Assembly: GCA_029782365.1 (NCBI GenBank)
Contig: JAKOUW010000160.1
Coordinates: forward strand, 345,198 to 409,197
From: Chloroflexota bacterium
Lineage (GTDB): Bacteria > Chloroflexota > Anaerolineae > Anaerolineales > UBA4823
Reading direction: 5' to 3'
DNA: 64,000 nucleotides
Each line of letters opens with the position of its first letter. The first letter of the stretch is position 1. Below are positions 27,263-35,620 of this stretch, piece after piece. The notes below the pieces were generated by a model that did not search any database, had not been told where the DNA came from, and saw only the letters and a list, made by a program, of their open reading frames with translations. The translations under genes and the position numbers were made by a program.

Positions 27263-28205
27263 ACATAACTTCCTTATATGCGGGAGAAGGGCATTGGTAC
27301 TGCCAAATTTTTCCATCACGGTCCACGGCCAGAAAAGCCTTGACCTTCTCATGGTGACCTACGATGCTGGCTTGCTTCGAGCCGGCAATCAAGAGGGCTT
27401 TTGAAAACACTTCAGCCTCGGCGGTGTGCTCAGCGAAAACAGTTACGCTGAGCCAATCAGTTTGTGCCGGGCGCCCGCTGCGCGGGTCAATCAAGTGGTG
27501 TTGTTCTTTACCATTTTGAACCCAGCGTCGTTTGGTAACAGATGAAGTGGCAATCCCACCTGGCTGAGCTTTCAGCAAGGCTAAATCGCGATCAGTATGC
27601 AAAGGGTCTTCCAATCCAATTTCCCAGGCATTTTGCCCGGCAGGAAGGCCAACAGTATACAAATCTCCACCGGCGTTCACAATACATGAATCGGCAAACA
27701 GTTTTAACCGCCTGGCTGCCTGTTCGGCAATCCAACCTTTGGCAATTCCACCCAGATCGATTTGCATACCTTTTGGCAATTTGATGAATTGTTTCGAATT
27801 ATCGAATTTCACCTGGGTGAAGTTGGCTTGTGGAGCGGGAGGTTGTTGTGTGTTTACTTGTGGTCCGGCTGAACGTAATTCATCCATACTGCGATCGTAA
27901 CCTGCGTATCGTAAAGCAGGGAGAATGGATGGGTCGAACAAACCGGCAGTCTGGCGATGCATATCTTGAGCAAATATCATAAGCTCATAAAATTCCGCAG
28001 ATGCTCGAAACCAGCTATCAGGATTATTCTCGTTATGCGCGTTGAGCGCTGAGAGTTCGCTGATAGGCGAGAACCGCGTAAAACGCTTCTCGTAATCTTC
28101 GATCAGCCGGCGTGATTGGGCAAATCCGCTTTCGAGCATTTCTGGATCACCCTCTGCCGCCAGTTGAATCTGTGTATTCATTGCTCGAAACGATACCATG
28201 AACAT
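27240..28205 (-). CDS. apbE: FAD:protein FMN transferase ApbE
   Basis: A 321-residue ApbE-family enzyme that covalently attaches FMN to Thr/Ser of target proteins outside the membrane. Motifs include FRAMNTQIQLA, the QIDLGGIAKGWIAEQAARRL segment, VNAGGDLYTVG and HHLIDPRSGRPA. No N-terminal lipoprotein or signal sequence is obvious, which is unusual unless a secreted form starts elsewhere. ATG 28205 starts two bases after the preceding small ORF. The window contains no clear FMN-binding target protein. Confidence 0.92.
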   Translation of the reverse strand: MFMVSFRAMNTQIQLAAEGDPEMLESGFAQSRRLIEDYEKRFTRFSPISELSALNAHNENNPDSWFRASAEFYELMIFAQDMHRQTAGLFDPSILPALRYAGYDRSMDELRSAGPQVNTQQPPAPQANFTQVKFDNSKQFIKLPKGMQIDLGGIAKGWIAEQAARRLKLFADSCIVNAGGDLYTVGLPAGQNAWEIGLEDPLHTDRDLALLKAQPGGIATSSVTKRRWVQNGKEQHHLIDPRSGRPAQTDWLSVTVFAEHTAEAEVFSKALLIAGSKQASIVGHHEKVKAFLAVDRDGKIWQYQCPSPAYKEVMYVEPQYA

Positions 28206-28207
28206 GG

Positions 28208-28483
28208 CTACGATCCACCCGTGCGAAAGCGCGGCCTGTAGGATGGAAATGTTTGCGAGAATTGCGACTGGGAGTTCTGGAAACCGCCAAAACGTTGGCG
28301 GGGATTGGTTGGCAAGGTTTGTGGCGCGCTTTGCAAAGACTGAGACGCATTGTCAGTGGTCGATGAGACGGTTGTCAAAGGTGCTGGTTTATTTGAGTTG
28401 GCGAAAAAAGCCCAACCCGCCAGGAAACTCAGCGTGGCAGCGCCAGTTATCCAAAGGCGTATACTTAATTTGATGGCTTTCAT
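28208..28483 (-). CDS. Small secreted or membrane-anchored protein upstream of apbE
   Basis: A 91-residue protein with one N-terminal hydrophobic helix (about 8-28) and a low-complexity Ser/Thr/Gln/Pro tail ending with Arg- and Phe-rich NPRQRFGGFQNS and FPSYRPRFRTGG. No family is recognised. The stop and the apbE start are only two bases apart, and AAAGGAA lies upstream of its ATG, which supports expression and coupling. Confidence 0.6.
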   Translation of the reverse strand: MKAIKLSIRLWITGAATLSFLAGWAFFANSNKPAPLTTVSSTTDNASQSLQSAPQTLPTNPRQRFGGFQNSQSQFSQTFPSYRPRFRTGGS

Positions 28484-28523
28484 TTTTTTATAATTCCTTT
28501 CAATAATTGCAGATGATTCTGGC

Positions 28524-28564
28524 AGAGGCTGGCGCTGCCTTCTGACGGTTCACCGCCAGCCTCT
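28524..28564. terminator. Inverted repeat between small-protein genes
   Basis: AGAGGCTGGCG and CGCCAGCCTCT form an 11-bp stem with a 19-base loop. It follows the 28583-28951 gene on the minus strand and probably ends the htrA operon; the T-run is poor. Confidence 0.55.
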
Positions 28565-28582
28565 ATTTGTATACCTGGTCAG

Positions 28583-28951
28583 CTATGGCGAATCGTTACC
28601 CTGAAACCTGGGTATATAGATGGTGCCATCCGCTGAAATGTTGATTAGTCCTTGGCGGGCGAGTACCCGCAAAAGTTGTTGATATTGTTGAATCTGGTCT
28701 GTTGCATCTGTTAGCTGTTGCTGAACATCTGCGAGCTGAGCCTGGTACTGATTGAGAGTGGCCTGGTCAACCTGAGAGGCAGCGGCCGCTCCTGACAGGC
28801 TGGTTCCTTGAACGGAAGTCACTGATCCGGGGCTGTCCTTGGCGGCCACAGTATTTTGGTTGAAAAGGGCATTCGCGCCTAGCAATAAGATGCTGATTCC
28901 TACGGCTGCGGTGATCGCCAGTGCGGCAGCAAAGGCAGTCAATTGTTTCAT
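28583..28951 (-). CDS. Small membrane-anchored coiled-coil protein
   Basis: A 122-residue protein with an N-terminal hydrophobic segment (about 5-30), a Gln-rich coiled coil (about 65-100: LNQYQAQLADVQQQLTDA) and a short C-terminal tail. No family is recognised. ATG 28951 has an ideal AAAGGAG nine bases upstream. It lies 26 bases after htrA on the same strand and is likely co-expressed with it; it could be an adaptor or substrate of the protease (inference). Confidence 0.65.
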   Translation of the reverse strand: MKQLTAFAAALAITAAVGISILLLGANALFNQNTVAAKDSPGSVTSVQGTSLSGAAAASQVDQATLNQYQAQLADVQQQLTDATDQIQQYQQLLRVLARQGLINISADGTIYIPRFQGNDSP

Positions 28952-28977
28952 GATAGGTATCTCCTTTATCTGCAAGA

Positions 28978-30252
28978 TTAGCTATTGGGCCGTTCACCTA
29001 AAGTGAGTTTGACTTGCATTTCTTTTCCCTGGCGGAGGATGTTCAGGGTAATTGTCTGACCGGCTTGAGTATGAGAGAACAGATAAGAAATCACATCATC
29101 GAAGCTCTTCATCGTTTGACCGTCAATGGCTGTAATCACATCTCCGCCCACAGGAACCTGGATGCCATCAATCGTGGTTTGTTGGTCGCTGCCTTTCAGA
29201 CCAGCTTTTTCGGCTGGTCCGCCAGGTACAATGCTGGCAATCAGAGCGCCGTGCTGGTTGGCTGCCAGGCCCATGGCCTTGGCTTCGTCGGGAGTCAGGT
29301 TTCCGCCGCTCAATCCCAGATAGGCGTGTTTGTAGGAGCCATTTTTAATCAACTCGGGCACAACTTTTTGCACAAGTGCTGAAGGAATGGCGAAACCGAC
29401 GCCAGAATTTGAGTTGGTTGAAGATTCAATGGCCGCAGTCACACCAATCAATTTTCCCTGTGCATCGATCAATACACCACCCGAGTTACCCGGATTGATT
29501 GAGGCGTCAGTTTGAATAATATCAGGGATAGTATATTTTGAACCGGTGCTGCTCAGGCTGGCCTGGTCGGTTGCAGAGATCGAACGCCCCAATGCGCTGA
29601 TGATGCCTTGGGTCATTGTACCCTGGAGGCCAAATGGATTCCCGATAGCGATCGCCACCTCTCCAACTTTGACCTGGGTTGAATCGCCAATTTCGACCGG
29701 TACCAGGGTAGGCGCTGCAGAAGGATCAACTTTGATCACCGCCAGGTCAGAGTAAGGGTCAGTTCCTACCAGCTTGGCTTCCACAACTGTTCCATCCGAA
29801 AATGTCACGTTAATCTTGCTCGAATCAGCGACAACATGGTTATTGGTCACGATATAGCCCTGGGTATCCCAGACAAAACCAGAGCCCAGCGCTTGCTCAG
29901 GCACGGTATTACCAAAGTTATGCGGGTTTTGGCGGTTGCCAAATGTGCCGTTGTTTGTGCTGACAGTCTGGTTGCTGACCACCTGAATGTTGACAACCGA
30001 GGGGTTCACTTTTGTGTAAAGCTCTTCGAAAGTCGCCTCCAGGCTGGCAAGGTTAACATTGGTGGTATCCGCAGAAACAGAGGATTGTGAGGATGCCGGC
30101 AGCTCCAGGGATGTGGTTTGTGTTTTTGGGCTGACTGCGGCGGCGGCAATTTGGTTATTGGCAGGGGCGAGGTAAAATGCTGTGCCCACACCAGCAGCAA
30201 TGAACAGGATCGGCAGGATTAGCCAGGTGATCCATGATTTTTTGGTATTCAT
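28978..30252 (-). CDS. S1C-family serine protease with PDZ domain (HtrA/DegP-like)
   Basis: A 424-residue membrane-anchored envelope protease. A single N-terminal helix (about 9-29) is followed by a Ser/Thr-rich linker, the trypsin-like domain with catalytic H139 (VTNNHVVAD), D169 (YSDLAV) and S257 (NPGNSGGV), and one PDZ domain (about 315-415). AAAGGAG precedes the ATG. Its promoter carries the direct-repeat element shared with the two glycine-rich membrane genes upstream, so envelope-stress-type co-regulation is likely. Confidence 0.93.
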   Translation of the reverse strand: MNTKKSWITWLILPILFIAAGVGTAFYLAPANNQIAAAAVSPKTQTTSLELPASSQSSVSADTTNVNLASLEATFEELYTKVNPSVVNIQVVSNQTVSTNNGTFGNRQNPHNFGNTVPEQALGSGFVWDTQGYIVTNNHVVADSSKINVTFSDGTVVEAKLVGTDPYSDLAVIKVDPSAAPTLVPVEIGDSTQVKVGEVAIAIGNPFGLQGTMTQGIISALGRSISATDQASLSSTGSKYTIPDIIQTDASINPGNSGGVLIDAQGKLIGVTAAIESSTNSNSGVGFAIPSALVQKVVPELIKNGSYKHAYLGLSGGNLTPDEAKAMGLAANQHGALIASIVPGGPAEKAGLKGSDQQTTIDGIQVPVGGDVITAIDGQTMKSFDDVISYLFSHTQAGQTITLNILRQGKEMQVKLTLGERPNS

Positions 30253-30299
30253 AGTAAGTCTCCTTTCGCGTCAATAGTCTTATCTGATTGACAGTTTGA

Positions 30300-30331
30300 A
30301 TAATAACAACCTAAGATGACAACTGGATGAA
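30300..30331 (-). promoter_or_regulatory. Activator box plus -10 upstream of htrA
   Basis: Read on the minus strand: TTCATC, 5 bases, GTCATC (30331-30315), then 9 bases and a -10 TATTAT (30305-30300). The direct repeat has an 11-base period and occupies the -35 position. The same layout recurs at 31241 and 32191. Confidence 0.65.
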
Positions 30332-30368
30332 CTTGGGAAAATATATCTAACAAGCCCACTTAAATTCA

Positions 30369-30409
30369 AAACCGGGCATCCTTCTGCACTGGCAAGGATA
30401 GCCCGGTTT
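30369..30409 (-). terminator. Hairpin terminator after the first glycine-rich gene
   Basis: AAACCGGGC-ATCCTT pairs with AAGGAT-A-GCCCGGTTT. It is a strong GC stem following the gene that stops at 30431, and is succeeded on the minus strand by TTTGAATTT. Confidence 0.65.
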
Positions 30410-30430
30410 GGGGTCTAAAATTACACGTAA

Positions 30431-31189
30431 TTATGCTTCGGCTACCATTTCCTCCACAGGAATTTCATCTGGTAAATCATCAAAATCAATTGGCTTTAAG
30501 GCCTGGCGTGAATTCGGCAGTAACGCCAGCACAACCGCGATCAACAGGCCGAGGGGTTCAATCAGGTTGACCCAATTGAAACGGAAATTTGTAAATAATG
30601 TGCTCAGGGTGACGCCAGCACCGGCGCGATTGGAAATACCGAATACAGGCATAACAAGGCGTAAAAGGGTATTTTGAGGCACCAGGAAGCCGATCAAGGC
30701 GATTACGAATAACGCAACCGTCAAAACCAGCCCCCAGCGTTTCAATTTGAATAAACCCAGGGCTGCGACCAATCCGAGACCCACGAATCCAATGCTGAGT
30801 ATTCGCAAGCCAGTTTGAATAGCAATCAAGGCGATATTGGAGGTATTGTTGGTATTAGTCACAGAGCCCAAGGCACCGCTTCCGCCAACTACCCCGCCGC
30901 CTGGTCCACCACCAAAGCCGCCGTCAGTCGGCCTTCCGCCAGACGGTGCGCTGGAAGGTGGATTGCCTGCGCCTGGTTGGGGATTACCACCCAAATTTCC
31001 GCCAAAATCTCCTGGCGGTGGACCGCCTTGTTCCAAATTAGTTGTGCCATTCGATGCGCCTGTTGTAATACGCGTTGTAGTCGCAGCCAGCCCAAGTCGA
31101 GGGAAAAAAGTTGCGATACTATAACCAGCCAGCAGTGTGGTAACCATAATAAGGGCAGCGATGGTCAGGGTTAAGGGACGTTTTTTCAT
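30431..31189 (-). CDS. Gly/Pro-rich membrane protein, paralogue 1
   Basis: A 252-residue protein. An N-terminal transmembrane segment (about 6-28) is followed by an exposed low-complexity Gly/Pro/Asn/Ser region (about 40-110), three further helices (about 115-205) containing FVGLGLVAALGLFKLKRWGLVLT, and an acidic tail. No family is recognised. It is paralogous to the next gene upstream, with the same topology and a near-identical LFKxKRWGLVLT helix. ATG 31189 is used because the promoter lies immediately upstream. Confidence 0.75.
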   Translation of the reverse strand: MKKRPLTLTIAALIMVTTLLAGYSIATFFPRLGLAATTTRITTGASNGTTNLEQGGPPPGDFGGNLGGNPQPGAGNPPSSAPSGGRPTDGGFGGGPGGGVVGGSGALGSVTNTNNTSNIALIAIQTGLRILSIGFVGLGLVAALGLFKLKRWGLVLTVALFVIALIGFLVPQNTLLRLVMPVFGISNRAGAGVTLSTLFTNFRFNWVNLIEPLGLLIAVVLALLPNSRQALKPIDFDDLPDEIPVEEMVAEA

Positions 31190-31240
31190 AGAATAAATAC
31201 TCCTTGAATTGCTAAATTGATTGAGGCATTTTACACAAAT

Positions 31241-31281
31241 AGTATAACAAGCTGAGATGACGGTTGGATGAATAAGATGAA
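31241..31281 (-). promoter_or_regulatory. Activator box plus -10 upstream of glycine-rich gene 1
   Basis: On the minus strand: TTCATC (31272-31267), 5 bases, GTCATC (31261-31256), 9 bases, -10 TATACT (31246-31241). A third TTCATC copy lies just upstream at 31281-31276. The layout is the same as at the htrA promoter. Confidence 0.7.
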
Positions 31282-31299
31282 TTTGATTTAATACAAAAA

Positions 31300-31322
31300 A
31301 GCGCCTGAAAAGATCAGGCGCT
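31300..31322 (-). terminator. Intrinsic terminator of glycine-rich gene 2
   Basis: On the minus strand GCGCCTGA and TCAGGCGC form a stem followed directly by TTTTTTG. It separates the two paralogous genes into independent transcription units. Confidence 0.85.
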
Positions 31323-31347
31323 CGTGTGAGATTTTTGTGTTTCAATA

Positions 31348-32166
31348 TTATGCAGGTGCGCCGGTCATCGGTTCGTTGTGGGCAGAAGACTCCTCATTTC
31401 CAGAGCCATTGTCATTATCCCCGGCTGTGTAATCATCATCCCCGAAATCCTCATCAGTTACCGGAGCCATGGCTTTACGAGACATAGGCAACAAAGCCAG
31501 AACCAAAACCGCTAGAAGACCAACCGGCTCGATCAGGCTAACCCAATTGAACCGCCCAGCCAACAGGCCTGCATTGGCGAAATTGCCTGCGGTTCGCCCT
31601 GGGTTCATGATGCCAATCGCCAGGCGCAGAAGGGTGGCCTGTGGCAGGAACAATCCCACTGTGGCCAGTACGAACAAAATGATGGTCAACACCAGGCCCC
31701 AGCGCTTCATCTTGAACAGGCCAAGAGCGCCGATCAGTCCCAACCCTACAAAACCGATGCCCAGGATGCGGAAGACGGTTTGTAGAACCACATTAACGAT
31801 CGCAAAGGAATTGTTGGCAGTACCAGCCGCGCCGAGCGGATTACCGCCTCCAAAGGCGCCGCCTCCGCCAAACTGCCGGCCGCCCCCAAAGCCGTTCCCT
31901 CCTCCGCCAAACCCATTGCCCCCACCGAACTGGCGGGCACCCCCTCCATCATTGCCACCATCAAACGGCCTGCCTCCAAAGTTGTTACCGCCATTTGCCT
32001 GGCCTCCGTTCGGCACTCCGCCATTGGCTTGAGCGCCATTTGGAAAACGTCCAGCGGCTGCGAACCCAAGACGTGGGAACAATGCCGGTAATCCATAACC
32101 GACCAACATCACGATCACCATCAAGATCGCGGCAGCGATCAAAGTCCAAGGACGAGTTTGTTTCAT
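31348..32166 (-). CDS. Gly-rich membrane protein, paralogue 2
   Basis: A 272-residue paralogue of the 30431-31189 product. It has an N-terminal helix (about 7-27), a long Gly/Asn/Phe-rich extracytoplasmic region (about 35-125, GGNGFGGGRQFGGG-like repeats), three helices (about 125-220) and an Asp-rich tail. The glycine repeats resemble surface or wall-linking low-complexity segments. Function is unknown. It has its own promoter with the TTCATC box and its own terminator. Confidence 0.75.
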   Translation of the reverse strand: MKQTRPWTLIAAAILMVIVMLVGYGLPALFPRLGFAAAGRFPNGAQANGGVPNGGQANGGNNFGGRPFDGGNDGGGARQFGGGNGFGGGGNGFGGGRQFGGGGAFGGGNPLGAAGTANNSFAIVNVVLQTVFRILGIGFVGLGLIGALGLFKMKRWGLVLTIILFVLATVGLFLPQATLLRLAIGIMNPGRTAGNFANAGLLAGRFNWVSLIEPVGLLAVLVLALLPMSRKAMAPVTDEDFGDDDYTAGDNDNGSGNEESSAHNEPMTGAPA

Positions 32167-32190
32167 ACGTTGCACCTCCAAGCGATTTTG

Positions 32191-32222
32191 AGTGTACTCC
32201 ATGAAGATGAATCTACGATGAA
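32191..32222 (-). promoter_or_regulatory. Activator box plus -10 upstream of glycine-rich gene 2
   Basis: On the minus strand: TTCATC (32222-32217), 5 bases, TTCATC (32211-32206), 9 bases, -10 TACACT (32196-32191). Repeat period and -10 distance are identical to the other two sites. Confidence 0.65.
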
Positions 32223-32258
32223 CATATGGCGATTGTCACAGCATAAGATAAAATCAAA

Positions 32259-32293
32259 ACACCCGTAACGTTTCTATCTCACGTTACGGGTGT
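32259..32293 (-). terminator. Terminator of the gcv operon
   Basis: ACACCCGTAACGT and ACGTTACGGGTGT form a perfect 13-bp stem with a 9-base loop after gcvPB, followed on the minus strand by a T-rich stretch. Confidence 0.85.
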
Positions 32294-32311
32294 CATCGAA
32301 TTAATGGAAAA

Positions 32312-33775
32312 TCATGCCAGCGGCGCTACACCGCAGCAAAGCACCAATTCTTTGGCTGCTTTGACTTCGTCCAAACGCCCGACAGGGGTATTGTGCGGGG
32401 CGTTTTTCAGCAGTTCGGGGGCGGTATGGGCTTCCTCAGCAATTTTGATCATCACATCGGCGAAGGCATCCAGGGTTTGCTGGCTCTCCGTCTCCGTCGG
32501 TTCGATCATCAAGGCTTCGGGGACAATCAATGGGAAATAGTTGGTCGGCGGGTGGAACTTGTAATCCATCAGACGCTTTGATATATCCAAAGCATGGATC
32601 TCTGGAGCGCCCTCTAAATGCCCTTCGATCACAAATTCATGCATGCATGTGCGATCATAAGGCAATTTATACACCCCGCGCAAACGTGCCAGCAGGTAAT
32701 TGGCATTGAGCACGGCAGTCTCTGAAACCTGGCGCAGCCCTGCGCCGCCATAACTAAGCATATAGGTATAGGCTCGTACGTGCATCCCGAAGTGACCATG
32801 GAAGGCTTTTACACGCCCCACGCTGAGCCGAGGCGTGACAAAACCGTACAAAGGTGGGTTTTCATCATCCCCTGCATCGATGATATCGACCAGTGGACCG
32901 GGTAAGAAATCGACCAGGTTAGCGCCGACCCCGACCGGTCCAGAACCTGGACCACCACCGCCGTGAGGGGTGGAGAAGGTTTTGTGCAGGTTAAAATGCA
33001 TCACGTCAATTCCCAGGTCGCCCGGGCGGACAATACCCAGGATAGCGTTGAAATTGGCGCCATCGCCGTAAACCAACCCGCCTGCGGCATGGACTATCCT
33101 GACCACTTCCAGGACATGTTCATCGAACAGACCCAATGTGTTGGGATTGGTAAGCATTATGCCAGCCAGGGTATCATCGCACTGCGCTTTGAGGGCTTCC
33201 AGGTCCACGTTGCCGCGGCTATCCGATTTTACTTCGACCACCTGCATACCCAGCATGGCAGAAGTGGCAGGGTTGGTGCCATGGGCAGAATCGGGGATGA
33301 TGATTTTGGTGCGTTTTAAATCACCGCGCGCCACATGGTAGGCATGGATGATCATGATACCGGTCATTTCGCCGTGCGCGCCAGCAGCGGGCTGCAGGGT
33401 GACGCCGGCAAAACCGGCGATTTCTTTTAACCAGTTCTGCAATTCGTACATCAACAGCAGATTACCCTGCACGGTTTCAACCGGTTGGAGGGGATGCGTG
33501 CCGGTAAAACCGGGCAGCCGGGCAGCTTCCTCATTAACCTTTGGGTTGTATTTCATGGTGCAAGAACCCAGAGGATAAAAGCCGGTATCAATTCCATAGT
33601 TCAACTGGGAAAGGTGGGTAAAATGCCGCACCACATCCACTTCTGAAAGCTCGGGCAGAGGCAAATCCTGGCGCAAAAGTCCTTCGGGCAAGTCGCTGAA
33701 AGGCACATCGCAGGTGGGAAAACGCACACCGCGCCGCCCGGATGAGGAGAGATCACACAATTGGGGTTCACTCAT
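32312..33775 (-). CDS. gcvPB: Glycine dehydrogenase (decarboxylating) subunit 2
   Basis: A 487-residue C-terminal-type subunit of the split P-protein of the glycine cleavage system. It carries the PLP lysine in MHFNLHKTFSTPHGGGGPGSGP plus SAHGTNPATSAM and YPLGSCTMKYNP. With subunit 1 it decarboxylates glycine and loads aminomethyl onto GcvH lipoyl. ATG 33775 overlaps the gcvPA stop by eight bases. Expression is controlled by the glycine riboswitch upstream of gcvH. Confidence 0.96.
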   Translation of the reverse strand: MSEPQLCDLSSSGRRGVRFPTCDVPFSDLPEGLLRQDLPLPELSEVDVVRHFTHLSQLNYGIDTGFYPLGSCTMKYNPKVNEEAARLPGFTGTHPLQPVETVQGNLLLMYELQNWLKEIAGFAGVTLQPAAGAHGEMTGIMIIHAYHVARGDLKRTKIIIPDSAHGTNPATSAMLGMQVVEVKSDSRGNVDLEALKAQCDDTLAGIMLTNPNTLGLFDEHVLEVVRIVHAAGGLVYGDGANFNAILGIVRPGDLGIDVMHFNLHKTFSTPHGGGGPGSGPVGVGANLVDFLPGPLVDIIDAGDDENPPLYGFVTPRLSVGRVKAFHGHFGMHVRAYTYMLSYGGAGLRQVSETAVLNANYLLARLRGVYKLPYDRTCMHEFVIEGHLEGAPEIHALDISKRLMDYKFHPPTNYFPLIVPEALMIEPTETESQQTLDAFADVMIKIAEEAHTAPELLKNAPHNTPVGRLDEVKAAKELVLCCGVAPLA

Positions 33776-35120
33776 GGGACACCTCCTCCAGGATTTCGAC
33801 AAATACATCAATTTGCTCGCGGCTGTTCATTTCTGTCACTGCCACCAGCAGTTTATTTTCCATCTCAGGCCGATCTGGGTAGGCCTGAGCCAGCTCATAG
33901 CCGCCTATAATACCGTGATCAAGCAGGTGGGCGTTCAGCTCGCTGGCGGGCATCGGCGTTTCTACGACAAACTCATGAAAGAATGGTGTTGATCCCTGGA
34001 CTTTAAATCCCTTGAGAGCTGCGATTTGTTTCGCAGCGTAATGCGCTTTGTGATAACACAGCTCGGCTACTTCGCGTAAGCCATTTTTACCAACCAAGCT
34101 CAAATAGATCGCGGCTGATAAAGCCATCAATCCCTGGTTTGTGCAAATGTTGGATGTCGCTTTTTCCCGGCGAATATGCTGTTCGCGAGCTGTCAGGGTC
34201 AGCACATAGCCGCGCTTGCCACTGCCGTCTACGGTCTCTCCGACCAGTCGTCCGGCCATTTTACGGACATATTCTGTTCGAGTGCAGAAAATACCCAGGT
34301 ATGGGCCGCCGAACGACATTGGAATGCCCAAAGGCTGACCTTCACCGGTGACAATATCGGCGCCAAACTCACCCGGCGGGGTCAACAACCCCAGGGCAAT
34401 TGGATTGACCGCCACGCAGAACAGGGCGCCAGCCTGGTGGGCAGCGTCAGCCAGCTTGCGATAATCATAAACGCGGCCGAAGAAATCGGGGTATTGCACA
34501 ACAACCAGAGCGGTCTGGTTATTGATCATTGGCAGCAGAGATCCTGGGTCGCTGAAGGGATTGCCGTCCCAACCGGAAAGCTTGAGCACGGATCCGGTGG
34601 TGTACGTCCGCACGGTTTCAATGTATTGGGGATGGAGAGCCGGTGAGATGACCACTTCGACGCGCTTGCCGCGAAAATTGGCGTACGCCATGTTCACCGC
34701 TTCTGCCACCGCTGTGGCGCCATCGTAGTGCGAGGCATTGGAAACATCCATGCCGGTCAGGGCAGTGACGAGGCTCTGGTACTCAAAGATCGCCTGCAAA
34801 GTGCCTTGAGAAATTTCAGGTTGGTAGGGGGTGTAAGCAGAGAGAAATTCGCCGCGTCCAATCAACGCGCCAATCGCCGCTGGCACATAATGGTTGTAAG
34901 CTCCTGCGCCGAGGAAACTGATCAGGTCACGCGTGGTTTCGTTGGCAGCAGCTAATTCTTGCAGCTCGCCAATCGCTTCCATCTCTGTCAGGCCAGCAGG
35001 GAGGTTAAGGTTCGGGAAACGATAGCTGGCAGGCACATCACAGAAGAGCTCTTCGACGCTCTTCACGCCAATGGTCTGCAGCATCGCCTCCCGTTCGGCA
35101 TCGGTATGCGGGAGGTACAT
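33768..35120 (-). CDS. gcvPA: Glycine dehydrogenase (decarboxylating) subunit 1
   Basis: A 450-residue N-terminal-type subunit of split glycine decarboxylase. Motifs include FLGAGAYNHYVPAAI, TPYQPEISQGTLQAIFEYQS and YDGATAVAEA. Its length is normal for the two-subunit form. It starts six bases after the gcvH stop and overlaps gcvPB, so gcvH-gcvPA-gcvPB form one tight operon. Confidence 0.96.
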   Translation of the reverse strand: MYLPHTDAEREAMLQTIGVKSVEELFCDVPASYRFPNLNLPAGLTEMEAIGELQELAAANETTRDLISFLGAGAYNHYVPAAIGALIGRGEFLSAYTPYQPEISQGTLQAIFEYQSLVTALTGMDVSNASHYDGATAVAEAVNMAYANFRGKRVEVVISPALHPQYIETVRTYTTGSVLKLSGWDGNPFSDPGSLLPMINNQTALVVVQYPDFFGRVYDYRKLADAAHQAGALFCVAVNPIALGLLTPPGEFGADIVTGEGQPLGIPMSFGGPYLGIFCTRTEYVRKMAGRLVGETVDGSGKRGYVLTLTAREQHIRREKATSNICTNQGLMALSAAIYLSLVGKNGLREVAELCYHKAHYAAKQIAALKGFKVQGSTPFFHEFVVETPMPASELNAHLLDHGIIGGYELAQAYPDRPEMENKLLVAVTEMNSREQIDVFVEILEEVSHE

Positions 35121-35126
35121 TGCCGG

Positions 35127-35510
35127 TTACTCCTTTATTTTGATTTCGTAAGCAGCCGCATCTAGCAAACCGGCCAGTTCGCCCGGCTCAGAAAGCTCGA
35201 TTTTTACCATCCAGGCGGCGCCGTATGGATCGCTGTTAATGGTTTCTGGTGCGCCAGCCAGGTCTTCATTGACTGCCACCACTGTGCCGCTAGCGGGCAT
35301 ATACACGTCTGAAGCAGCTTTAACAGATTCAACAGTGGCGCAAGTGTCGCCTTTTTTAACTTTTTCACCGACGCTGACCACAATCTCGACGAAAACAATA
35401 TCTGACAATTGCTCCTGGGCATGATCGGTGATGCCAATCGTGCCAGAATTGCCTTCGACTTTCAGCCATTCGTCGTTGGTGGTGTATTTGAGTTCGGACG
35501 GAACAGACAT
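35127..35510 (-). CDS. gcvH: Glycine cleavage system H protein
   Basis: A 127-residue lipoyl carrier. The lipoylated lysine is K64 in ATVESVKAASDVY, and ITDHAQEQLSDIVFVE is the usual H-protein stretch. It shuttles the aminomethyl group from P to T protein. It is the first gene behind the tandem glycine riboswitch, with GGAGG directly upstream of the ATG. gcvT is not in the window. Confidence 0.97.
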   Translation of the reverse strand: MSVPSELKYTTNDEWLKVEGNSGTIGITDHAQEQLSDIVFVEIVVSVGEKVKKGDTCATVESVKAASDVYMPASGTVVAVNEDLAGAPETINSDPYGAAWMVKIELSEPGELAGLLDAAAYEIKIKE

Positions 35511-35575
35511 GGGAGCCTCCTGAATAAGAAAATGGGTTGTATCTTTTTTATTATCTTCACTCTGGTAAGCTGAAT

Positions 35576-35620
35576 TAAAAAATACAGAGGCGCACGCGAA
35601 TTGCTCGCACGCGCCTCTGT
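35576..35620 (-). terminator. Riboswitch-linked terminator upstream of gcvH
   Basis: On the minus strand ACAGAGGCGC and GCGCCTCTGT pair, extended by inner bases, and are followed by ATTTTTTAA. The left arm abuts the second aptamer, so glycine binding can plausibly control its folding. Confidence 0.85.

Noticed and set aside
31090..31189. ApbE flavinylation site in glycine-rich paralogue 1 (TGASNG)
   Set aside because: The last motif position is Gly rather than Ser/Thr and there is no FMN-binding domain around it.
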